Source: an uncultured Eubacteriales bacterium
GTDB taxonomy: Bacteria > Bacillota > Clostridia > Peptostreptococcales > Anaerovoracaceae
Length of the DNA stretch: 5,005 nucleotides
NCBI GenBank assembly: GCA_902765035.1
Contig: CACWYF010000123.1
Coordinates: forward strand, 1-5,005
Direction of reading: 5' to 3'
Shown here: positions 1 to 4,969 of the stretch, piece by piece
Position numbering within the stretch: position 1 is the stretch's first letter
Layout: each line of letters begins with the position of its first letter
Program-made: the position numbers and the translations under genes
The notes under the pieces: generated by a model
Database searches by the model: none
Told to the model about the DNA's origin: nothing
What the model saw: only the letters and a program-made list of their open reading frames with translations

Positions 1-1
1 T

Positions 2-388
2 GCGGTGGCTCTCATGAACGGGGCAGAAGCGACGATCAATATGGATACAGTTCCTAGCTGCATCTACACCGACCCTGAGATCGCTGTTGTCGGCATGACA
101 GCAGACGAGGCCAAGGAAGCCGGCATCGACGTAGTATCCAAGAAGTATCCTATGTCAGCTAACGGAAAGACAGTCATCGCAGGTCTCGACAGAGGATTCG
201 TCAAGCTCATCGCAAGAGCAGACGACCACACCCTCATCGGTGCACACCTCCTCTGCGGCAGAGCCTCCGACCTCATCGGCGAGCTCTCAGTAGCGATCGG
301 CCGAGGCATGACCCTCGAAGAAGTTGCCAACATCATCCATCCGCATCCATCCTTCGCAGAAGCGATCATGGAGGCAGCAAGATTATAA
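2..388 (+). CDS. lpdA: Dihydrolipoamide dehydrogenase, C-terminal part (5' end outside window)
   Basis: This is the dimerisation domain of a flavin-dependent pyridine nucleotide-disulfide oxidoreductase. Lpd (E3) reoxidises dihydrolipoyl groups of 2-oxoacid dehydrogenase or glycine cleavage complexes in the cytoplasm, reducing NAD. The frame is open from base 2 to the TAA at 386-388, about 128 residues, so the FAD and NAD domains lie upstream of the window. What I see is the interface strand SCIYTDPEIAVVGMT, then GFVKLIA, IGAHLLCGRASDLI and a C-terminal HPHPSFAEAIMEAA. The last matches the Lpd His-Pro...Glu catalytic pair (HP followed by E five residues after the His), contributed to the partner subunit's active site. 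The codons are strongly biased to C-ending forms (ATC, CTC), suggesting high expression. The gene ends 22 bases before a strong terminator, so it is the last of its transcript. Glutathione or mercuric reductase relatives are less likely given the tail motif. Which complex it serves cannot be told from here. Confidence 0.88.
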   Translation, partial: AVALMNGAEATINMDTVPSCIYTDPEIAVVGMTADEAKEAGIDVVSKKYPMSANGKTVIAGLDRGFVKLIARADDHTLIGAHLLCGRASDLIGELSVAIGRGMTLEEVANIIHPHPSFAEAIMEAARL

Positions 389-410
389 GCGGTTAAACTT
401 ACACATAATG

Positions 411-450
411 AAGACCCCATGCTCATCTCTGAGCATGGGGTCTTGTTATT
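411..450 (+). terminator. Strong intrinsic terminator after lpdA, possibly bidirectional
   Basis: A perfect 15-bp stem pairs AAGACCCCATGCTCA (411-425) with its reverse complement (430-444) around a TCTC tetraloop. It is followed on the plus strand by a T-rich tail, GTTATTCT. It begins 22 bases after the lpdA stop. On the minus strand the same stem lies 50 bases beyond the stop of the membrane protein gene (495) and is followed by CATTATGTG, a poorer U tract. It may therefore also stop the converging transcript, but its main direction is plus. Confidence 0.9.
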
Positions 451-480
451 CTACAGAAATCAGTAATCACGGCGTTTCCT

Positions 481-494
481 GTATCAGTTGATAC
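481..494. repeat. Short inverted repeat at the end of the membrane protein gene
   Basis: GTATCA-GT-TGATAC abuts the stop codon of the minus-strand gene ending at 495. The arms are perfect over 6 bases, or 5 if a tetraloop is formed. No T tract follows on either strand, so it is not a terminator by itself. It could protect the 3' end of the message, or be chance. Confidence 0.3.
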
Positions 495-1202
495 TTATAC
501 GTCGTCCCCCGCTTCATGCAGCGGCTCTACGCCTGCCTCTTCTGCAGCCTCCTGAGTCTCATCCTGGCTCTCCTGAACTGCATCCTGTGCTTTCTGCTCT
601 TCATCTGTCATCTCAGTTCCGCTTGCAGCAGTATCGCTGCCGTCCTCAGCCTCTTCTTCCTGCCCATCCAGAGAGTCCTCATAGACCTTCTTATACTGGC
701 TCAGAATCGATGGGTCGAGAGGTGTCGGCTTCGGCTCATTGGTCTTTTTGTACTGCTGGTGGTAATAGACGAGGTTGCCTTCCTTATCAACGGTAATCGT
801 GTCCATCCACTTGAATTTGATCTCTCCTCTTCTGTAGTCCCACTTTACGATCTCATCGTCGTACATAGAGTCATCAAAATCACTGTATCCATACTTCTCA
901 AGATACTCGAGATCATAATGGCTCCGATTGTAGTAGGTCAGAGTCAGGGTGTCGCCATCGATAACGATATCCTCTGCATAGTCAGTCACAAACCTTCCCT
1001 GCAGAGCAGACCTCATCTCCTCCTCAGATGCATAAGTCGTTCTCGAAACCATGATCGAAACATAGTTTATGATGAACGCGAGAAGTGCGATCGCAAGTAT
1101 CGCAAGGACAATGAGTAAAATCCTCTTATTTCTCTGTTTGATTCTCCACTCTTCCGCCCAGTGCATCGCATCACGGCGGTCCTGGTTCATGTTATTTGCC
1201 AT
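495..1202 (-). CDS. Single-pass membrane protein of unknown function with acidic C-terminal tail
   Basis: I do not recognise the family. The 235-residue product has a short hydrophilic N-terminus with a basic stretch (RIKQRNKR, about 20-27), one hydrophobic helix at about 28-52 (LLIVLAILAIALLAFII), then a soluble region. Positive-inside suggests N-in, C-out: a signal-anchor protein with an extracytoplasmic domain. Residues about 60-160 are rich in Tyr, Asp and Trp and look like an alternating beta-strand domain (DGDTLTLTYYNRSHYDLEY, then GEIKFKWMDTITVDKEGNLVYY). After a Pro-rich KPTPLDP hinge, residues about 175-235 are Glu/Asp/Gln/Ala-rich with a single Lys and no aromatics, so probably disordered. 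The frame stays open upstream to an ATG at 1247, but only the ATG at 1202 has a good ribosome binding site. It follows the alcohol dehydrogenase by 73 bases on the same strand and may be cotranscribed. There is no functional clue from neighbours. Confidence 0.75.
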   Translation of the reverse strand: MANNMNQDRRDAMHWAEEWRIKQRNKRILLIVLAILAIALLAFIINYVSIMVSRTTYASEEEMRSALQGRFVTDYAEDIVIDGDTLTLTYYNRSHYDLEYLEKYGYSDFDDSMYDDEIVKWDYRRGEIKFKWMDTITVDKEGNLVYYHQQYKKTNEPKPTPLDPSILSQYKKVYEDSLDGQEEEAEDGSDTAASGTEMTDEEQKAQDAVQESQDETQEAAEEAGVEPLHEAGDDV

Positions 1203-1207
1203 TTGTT

Positions 1208-1213
1208 CCCCTT
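1208..1213 (-). promoter_or_regulatory. Ribosome binding site that sets the start of the membrane protein
   Basis: Read on the minus strand, AAGGGG lies 5 bases before the ATG at 1202. The upstream in-frame ATG at 1226 has GTGAGG directly against it, and the ATG at 1247 has GAAGGG only 2 bases away. Both spacings are too short, so the 235-residue form is preferred over the 250-residue one. Confidence 0.65.
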
Positions 1214-1220
1214 GCTCTGC

Positions 1221-1251
1221 GGACATCCTCACTGCGAAGCCCCGCATGTCC
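1221..1251 (-). repeat. Inverted repeat in the leader of the membrane protein gene
   Basis: GGACAT (1221-1226) pairs with ATGTCC (1246-1251). Inside it GCG (1234-1236) can pair with CGC (1243-1245), giving an interrupted stem-loop just upstream of the ribosome binding site at 1208-1213. It contains both rejected upstream in-frame ATGs (1226 and 1247). No T tract follows. It may be a leader structure or a remnant, and the evidence is only the pairing. Confidence 0.3.
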
Positions 1252-1275
1252 CTTCAGTATTTTCCACAGGTTATT

Positions 1276-2565
1276 CTACCAACATTCATTATATATCTCA
1301 AGAATCTCTGCCGCAGTCATCTGCCTGAAAGCGCCTCCGGATATGAAGCACGACTCAGCGATCTCAGGGAGGAGCTTTCTCTCATCCTCTCCGAATCCGA
1401 GTTCGCGCAGAGTGGCCGGAAGCCCTGCCTCCTTAATGAATGCCGCCAGAGCATCGATTCCTGCAAGCGCAAGAGCCTCATCACCGCTCATGCCGCCTCC
1501 GCAGGATACTCTGAATTCCTCTGCATCCTTCTCTGTCAGTCCCCATACGTTGCGGGCAAAACTCACGAACTTCGCGAGCCCCGATTTATATACATGGCGG
1601 TAATATACAGGGTGCAAAACGGCAAGTCCTTCGCCGTGATTGCAGTTCGTGTACGCAGAGAGCTGGTGCTCCATGTTATGCGCCTGGAAGTCCTTGCTTT
1701 TGCCAGTCTTGATGATCCTGTTCTCCGCAAGCGATGCCGTCCACATGATATTGCTTCTCGCCTGCAAGTCCTTAGGATCGGCAAGAGCCGCACGGAAATC
1801 TCTGATAAGACCCTTCATCAGGGCTTCGGAGATATCGTCTGCAGGATTCGGTTCGAGCGGATAGCTGAAATACGTCTCCATTATATGCGAGAGGATATCG
1901 AAGGTCCCCGCCTTCATCTGCCTCACAGGCATGGTCAGCGTATATTCCGGATCCATCAGTGCAAATGCCGGATTCACCTCAGGGTAGTCCCTGTCGCATT
2001 TTATCCTGGTCTCTTCGTTGGTAAGGACCGCGCAGCCGTTAACCTCGCTGCCCGTAGCAGGCATGGTAACAACTACGCCGCAAGGCACTACCCTGTGAGT
2101 CATTGGTTTGCCCTGCATCCAGAAATCCTCCCACGCATCACCGTCATATCCGGCCTGTACGGATACCGCTTTGCAGCAGTCCATGACAGAACCGCCGCCT
2201 GCTCCTATGATGAGCCCGATGTTGCTGCGCCTTGCCAGTTCTGCTCCCTCAAGCATTTTGGCAAGAGTCGGGTTCGACATTATTCCGGTGAATTCTACTA
2301 TTTTATAGCTGCACGGCTCACATCCGCCTGCATCCTGCCCGGCCGCAGGTGCATCGCCGTTATCCGCAAGGCTGTATCCCATTTCGCCCAGCACAGCCAT
2401 TATGTCATCATAAGCGCCGTTCTTCTTAACGGATCCGCCGCCATACCCGAGCATGATATTCTGACCGCCCGGAGCAAAAGTCCTGACCATCTCCGCAAGA
2501 TACTCTCTGACGCAGCCCTGTCCGAATCTTACACGAGTGCTGCATTCCCAGCTGAAGTTCTCCAT
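1276..2565 (-). CDS. Iron-containing alcohol dehydrogenase, butanol dehydrogenase type (YqhD/BDH-like)
   Basis: This group III alcohol dehydrogenase is a cytoplasmic enzyme interconverting aldehydes and alcohols with NAD(P)H. Which substrate and cofactor it uses cannot be read here. The N-terminal dinucleotide-binding half carries YGGGSVKKNG (41-50), GAGGGSVMDCCKA (121-133) and MPATGSEVN (168-176). The helical metal-binding half carries D223 and H227 (FDILSH), then H296 and H310 in AHNMEHQLSAYTNCNHG, matching the Asp-His-His-His metal site, with H300 as the extra conserved His. The gene is intact. The ATG at 2565 has TAAGGAG 8 bases upstream. At 429 residues it is longer than the roughly 385-390 usual for this type. 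The excess is mostly a linker at about 66-87, between GEMGYS and IVEFTGIMSNPT, rich in Ala, Gly and Asp and holding CEPC. It lies 115 bases after the DUF937 gene with a hairpin between, and may depend on readthrough. A fermentative or detoxifying role is an inference from the family. Confidence 0.92.
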   Translation of the reverse strand: MENFSWECSTRVRFGQGCVREYLAEMVRTFAPGGQNIMLGYGGGSVKKNGAYDDIMAVLGEMGYSLADNGDAPAAGQDAGGCEPCSYKIVEFTGIMSNPTLAKMLEGAELARRSNIGLIIGAGGGSVMDCCKAVSVQAGYDGDAWEDFWMQGKPMTHRVVPCGVVVTMPATGSEVNGCAVLTNEETRIKCDRDYPEVNPAFALMDPEYTLTMPVRQMKAGTFDILSHIMETYFSYPLEPNPADDISEALMKGLIRDFRAALADPKDLQARSNIMWTASLAENRIIKTGKSKDFQAHNMEHQLSAYTNCNHGEGLAVLHPVYYRHVYKSGLAKFVSFARNVWGLTEKDAEEFRVSCGGGMSGDEALALAGIDALAAFIKEAGLPATLRELGFGEDERKLLPEIAESCFISGGAFRQMTAAEILEIYNECW

Positions 2566-2588
2566 CTCAATATCTCCTTATAGACCAA

Positions 2589-2613
2589 ATCCGCCAGGCA
2601 TCACCTGGCGGAT
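2589..2613 (-). terminator. Terminator-like hairpin between DUF937 gene and alcohol dehydrogenase
   Basis: A perfect 10-bp GC-rich stem, ATCCGCCAGG (2589-2598) with CCTGGCGGAT (2604-2613), has a 5-base loop. Read on the minus strand it is followed by TTTGGTCTAT, a weak U tract. It lies 67 bases after the DUF937 stop and only 8 bases before the dehydrogenase ribosome binding site (2574-2580). It may end the DUF937 message, attenuate readthrough, or stabilise a processed end. On the minus strand the upstream AGGCAT (2618-2623) can pair with ATGCCT (2596-2601), which would break the stem. Confidence 0.55.
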
Positions 2614-2680
2614 CCTTATGCCTTTTCCACACAGCGGAACAAGCCATGCCGCTGCATACTGTTTTCCGGTCCTGCTGCTA

Positions 2681-3208
2681 TTACTTAGCGAACATCTTTG
2701 CGATCTTGAGGACGTCCTTCATGTCGAGTCCGTCTGTGAGTCCGCCTACGATGTCGAGTACATCAGCTGCTCCGATGCTGCCTGCCTCTGTCTTCTTTGA
2801 CTCCTTGGCAGACTTACCCATCTGGGACATCAGCAGAGGTGCTACGATAGCCATGATCTTGATGATCTTCTTGGCATCGATCCCGCTCTTCTTCTTAGCC
2901 CTGGCAGCTACAGCCTCTTCTTCAGCTCCGAGCAGGTGCTTTACGATCTTGCCGCCGTCCTCTGTATCTACATTGCCGAGGAACTTGCTGACATTGCTTG
3001 TATCCTGCTTGCTGTGATCAGCGAGCGCCTGCAGGAATCCCTGCTGTGTTGACTCGTTGGACGCCTGTCCCTGCATTCCCTTAAGAAGAACAGGGAGTAC
3101 ATCCTTAAGTACCTCTGCTGCGTCGTTCTCACTGACGCCTGCCTGCCTGCTTACCTGTCCGAGTGCATCGCTGCTGAGCAGCAACTGAAGCATAGTATTC
3201 ATATCCAT
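2681..3208 (-). CDS. DUF937 family protein
   Basis: This 175-residue protein belongs by pattern to the DUF937 (YidB-like) family, whose biochemical role is not established. Its features are an N-terminal helical part (MLQLLLSSDALGQVSRQAGVS), VLPVLLKGMQ at about 37-46, GFLQALADH at about 57-65, the family-like DGGKIVKHLLG (84-94), then KKKSGIDAKKIIKIMAIVAP at about 105-124 followed by LLMSQMGK. The C-terminus repeats short amphipathic helices (DVLDIVGGLTDGLDMKDVLKIAK). There is no signal peptide and no long membrane helix. The MAIVAPLLM stretch is hydrophobic but short, so it is probably cytoplasmic. The ATG at 3208 has a strong ribosome binding site, AAAGGAGGG (3216-3224). It has its own near-consensus promoter upstream and a hairpin downstream, so it looks like an efficiently expressed, mostly single-gene unit. 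Codons are strongly biased, which fits. I assign no function. Confidence 0.82.
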   Translation of the reverse strand: MDMNTMLQLLLSSDALGQVSRQAGVSENDAAEVLKDVLPVLLKGMQGQASNESTQQGFLQALADHSKQDTSNVSKFLGNVDTEDGGKIVKHLLGAEEEAVAARAKKKSGIDAKKIIKIMAIVAPLLMSQMGKSAKESKKTEAGSIGAADVLDIVGGLTDGLDMKDVLKIAKMFAK

Positions 3209-3279
3209 AGGAATTCCCTCCTTTACGGTTCCCTTTTACACGTGGACCCTGTCTTTGCCGCAGAGCCCTATACATCTAA

Positions 3280-3308
3280 ATTTTACAATCTGTAATCGCC
3301 TGAGTCAA
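3280..3308 (-). promoter_or_regulatory. Vegetative promoter of the DUF937 gene
   Basis: Read on the minus strand, TTGACT (3303-3308) and TAAAAT (3280-3285) are exactly 17 bases apart. Each matches the housekeeping sigma consensus at 5 of 6 positions. Transcription would start near 3273, giving a leader of about 65 bases before the ATG at 3208. It sits in the gap after the cysteine protein gene (stop at 3324). An imperfect inverted repeat (AGTCAAT, then ATTGAACT, 3303-3322) covers the -35 box. Confidence 0.75.
3283..3295. promoter_or_regulatory. Palindrome overlapping the DUF937 promoter, candidate operator
   Basis: TTACA-ATC-TGTAA is a perfect 5-base inverted repeat with a 3-base centre. It overlaps part of the -10 box and runs into the spacer. 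Its position suits a repressor site, but no regulator family is assigned. It is not a cop box, which has a 2-base centre. Confidence 0.35.
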
Positions 3309-3323
3309 TTGAGTATTGAACTG

Positions 3324-3779
3324 TTACTTTACAGCTACTCCGCACTCGCGCTCCATGATCTTCGCAAAAGATCTGATACATTCGTGCAGTATTCCGGTGC
3401 AGAATGTCTTGCGGTCAGGCTCGTAGAAGTCATAGTCCCTGATGAGTTCAGGGCAGATGCTCGTCTTATACACCTTCGCCACATCATCATTGAGTTCTCT
3501 TACAACATCGATGCACTTTTTGAATGCCGGGTCGCCCTTGACCGTTCTTCCGAACACTTTGCCCAGGCACATGGTAGCGCCTGCAACTGCGCCGCATACG
3601 TTGCCCCCGTTTCCGAATCCGTACGGGAACCCTGTCGACAGCGCGATGGCTTCCTCACCGATGCCGAGTCCGTAGTGTCTGTTCAGCACCTCAAGCACCG
3701 ACTCCGAACACATGAATCCCGTCGTGAAATTCTCAGTAGCATCTTCCAGCATTTTGTCTAAATAAACTTCCTTGACCAT
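3324..3779 (-). CDS. C_GCAxxG_C_C family protein (probable redox-active cysteine protein)
   Basis: The 151-residue product matches the C_GCAxxG_C_C family, a group of small proteins common in anaerobes, thought to be redox-active or metal-binding but without an established reaction. The signature is visible: C24 in GFMCSES, a Gly-rich run ending GNGGNVCGAVAGATMCLG with C62 and C71, then C89, C109 (SICPELI), C127, C134 and C146. That makes eight cysteines in all. There is no signal peptide or membrane segment, so it is probably cytoplasmic. The ATG at 3779 has GGAGGG (3784-3789) upstream with good spacing. It begins 20 bases after the prmA stop, so the two are very likely cotranscribed. Nothing in prmA explains a functional link, and the pairing may be only transcriptional. 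No clear terminator follows; the DUF937 promoter lies directly downstream. Confidence 0.85.
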   Translation of the reverse strand: MVKEVYLDKMLEDATENFTTGFMCSESVLEVLNRHYGLGIGEEAIALSTGFPYGFGNGGNVCGAVAGATMCLGKVFGRTVKGDPAFKKCIDVVRELNDDVAKVYKTSICPELIRDYDFYEPDRKTFCTGILHECIRSFAKIMERECGVAVK

Positions 3780-3799
3780 AACACCCTCCGCAATTTCTA

Positions 3800-4825
3800 C
3801 TACATTTTACGTGCGACCACTGCACACCATTCCCCGTCGTGCAGCACTTCCTCAATGGCAAAACCCGCTTCGCGTATCGCCTTGCTAACAATTTCTTCCT
3901 TTATATCCAGTATGCCAGAGGTGACATACCAGCCGCCTTTCTCGAGGTGTCCCGCTGCTGCCGGCGAAAGCCGTATCACGAGGTCTGCCATAAGGTTGGC
4001 AACCACGATGTCAGCCTTGTAATCGACTCCCTCAGTCAGATCTCCGTACTGTGCGGTGATCCGGTCCGCGAGGCCATTCTTCCCGATATTCTCACCGGCC
4101 ACCCTGACAGCATCCGTGTCTATATCTATCCCGAGCGCCTCATCAGCTCCGAGCAGTACTCCGGCGATCGCCAGTATACCTGTGCCCGTGCCGACATCGA
4201 GTATCTTCGTGCTCCTGCAGCCGTCTGCCGCCGCGTCTGCGGCAGGCATATTGCCGCGGTCCGCCAGTATCTTCTCAAGAGCCCTGATGCACATCGAGGT
4301 CGTCTCATGCAGGCCGCTTCCGAATGCCATGCCTGGGTCCATCTCTATAACGAGATCCTGCGGCTTTGCTTCATAGTTCTCCCAGCTCGGTCTGACAACG
4401 ATCCTCTCACCGACCCTCGTCGGCTTGAAGAACTCCTGCCACTTGTACAGCCACTCGCTGTCATCACCAGCTGCCGCCTCACGGTATATGATGCTGAGTC
4501 CGCCGGATGTTTTGCCCGCACCGCTCGATCCGTCAGTATCATCTGCAGCCGAGAGCGTGTCAAGCAGAGCCTCCGCGCGCTTCATCTCAGTCAGGCCCTC
4601 TTCATCATCCGCAAAGTACAGGGTGACCACCGGCTTGCGCGCCAGGTCCTCTCTCAGCGAGTCATTGATGTAATCGTACCTGTAGGTGTCCGGGTGCTCG
4701 AGTATGTCTATGACGTCATCCGGGTCATCGATCATCATCGAAGTGAACCCGCTTCCGATCAGCTCGGCTTCCAGCAGCTCCAGGTCTTTCTTGTCTGTCT
4801 GTATCCTTAATTCTCTGTATTCCAT
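3800..4825 (-). CDS. prmA: Ribosomal protein L11 methyltransferase
   Basis: PrmA is a cytoplasmic S-adenosylmethionine-dependent enzyme that trimethylates ribosomal protein L11. The N-terminal substrate-recognition domain is residues about 1-115 (start MEYRELRIQTDKKDLELLEA). The linker carries WLYKWQEFFKPTRVGERIVV (125-144) and RPSWE. The methyltransferase domain has EMDPGMAFGSGLHETT (161-176), the SAM-binding ILDVGTGTGILAIA (208-221), GIDIDTDAV (232-240), and IVVANLMADLVIRL (273-286) at the position of the family's catalytic-loop motif. At 341 residues it is longer than the usual 290-315. The excess is two low-complexity inserts rich in Ala, Asp and Gly, at about 92-109 and about 189-206. 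The start is fixed by the family-like N-terminus, yet no ribosome binding site precedes the ATG at 4825. A -10-like element lies so close that the message may be leaderless. It heads a likely two-gene operon with the cysteine protein. Confidence 0.95.
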   Translation of the reverse strand: MEYRELRIQTDKKDLELLEAELIGSGFTSMMIDDPDDVIDILEHPDTYRYDYINDSLREDLARKPVVTLYFADDEEGLTEMKRAEALLDTLSAADDTDGSSGAGKTSGGLSIIYREAAAGDDSEWLYKWQEFFKPTRVGERIVVRPSWENYEAKPQDLVIEMDPGMAFGSGLHETTSMCIRALEKILADRGNMPAADAAADGCRSTKILDVGTGTGILAIAGVLLGADEALGIDIDTDAVRVAGENIGKNGLADRITAQYGDLTEGVDYKADIVVANLMADLVIRLSPAAAGHLEKGGWYVTSGILDIKEEIVSKAIREAGFAIEEVLHDGEWCAVVARKM

Positions 4826-4831
4826 ACTGAT

Positions 4832-4840
4832 ATGATACCA
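4832..4840 (-). promoter_or_regulatory. Extended -10 element directly upstream of prmA
   Basis: Read on the minus strand, TGGTATCAT fits an extended -10 (TG, one base, then TATCAT with 5 of 6 consensus matches). Its last base is 6 bases before the A of the prmA ATG, so initiation would fall at or next to the start codon. The -35 region at 17-base spacing (GCAACA) matches poorly, which an extended -10 can tolerate. Confidence 0.45.
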
Positions 4841-4901
4841 CAGACGCGCATTTCTGTTGCCTGTTTTCTGCAGCTGCGGCCTTTCCGCGAGTTAGATGCG
4901 C

Positions 4902-4930
4902 TTGACGGACAAGACCTCTGGTGTTAACCT
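4902..4930 (+). promoter_or_regulatory. Probable promoter of the divergent gene starting at 4970
   Basis: TTGACG (4902-4907, 5 of 6 matches) is followed after exactly 17 bases by TAACCT (4925-4930). That is a weak -10, but it is preceded by TG in the extended position. Transcription would begin near 4937, giving a leader of about 33 bases. CTTG-ACGGA-CAAG (4901-4913) overlaps the -35 box, and CCTT-TTTATT-AAGG (4928-4941) spans the expected start; either could be a protein site or chance. Confidence 0.45.
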
Positions 4931-4953
4931 TTTTATTAAGGGGAATTAAGTGG

Positions 4954-4961
4954 AAAGGAGG
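4954..4961 (+). promoter_or_regulatory. Strong ribosome binding site inside a small hairpin
   Basis: AAAGGAGG lies 8 bases before the ATG at 4970 and is close to a full match to the 16S rRNA 3' end. It is flanked by GGAAA (4952-4956) and TTTCC (4962-4966), which can pair and put GGAGG in the loop. It decides the start of the last gene. Confidence 0.8.
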
Positions 4962-4969
4962 TTTCCCGT

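Noticed and set aside
516..1118. A plus-strand frame beginning with a very hydrophobic Leu/Cys-rich stretch
   Set aside because: The hydrophobic start is the complement of the Glu/Gln/Ala-rich tail of the minus-strand protein. It lacks a ribosome binding site and lies wholly within that gene.
1203..1247. A longer, 250-residue start for the membrane protein at 1247
   Set aside because: The extra 15 residues fall in a leader inverted repeat, and the ribosome binding site at 1208-1213 is correctly spaced only for the ATG at 1202.
1288..1293. Perfect TATAAT on the minus strand before the membrane protein gene
   Set aside because: It encodes Ile-Tyr-Asn at the end of the alcohol dehydrogenase, and no -35-like hexamer lies 16-18 bases upstream. 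It is too weak to call a promoter.
1069..2583. A 504-codon plus-strand open frame opposite the alcohol dehydrogenase
   Set aside because: It is antisense to an intact, conserved gene, has no family motifs, is rich in Arg, His, Ser and Cys as expected of a shadow frame, and its ATG lies inside the membrane protein gene without a ribosome binding site.
3839..4810. A 323-codon plus-strand open frame opposite prmA
   Set aside because: It mirrors prmA almost end to end, shows no protein family features, and reflects codon bias on the other strand.
4869..4889. GC-rich palindromes (GCAGCTGC and GCGG-CCTTT-CCGC) in the divergent gap
   Set aside because: Stems are 4 bases and no T tract follows, so they are within what is expected by chance. 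Neither prmA nor the divergent gene needs a terminator there.
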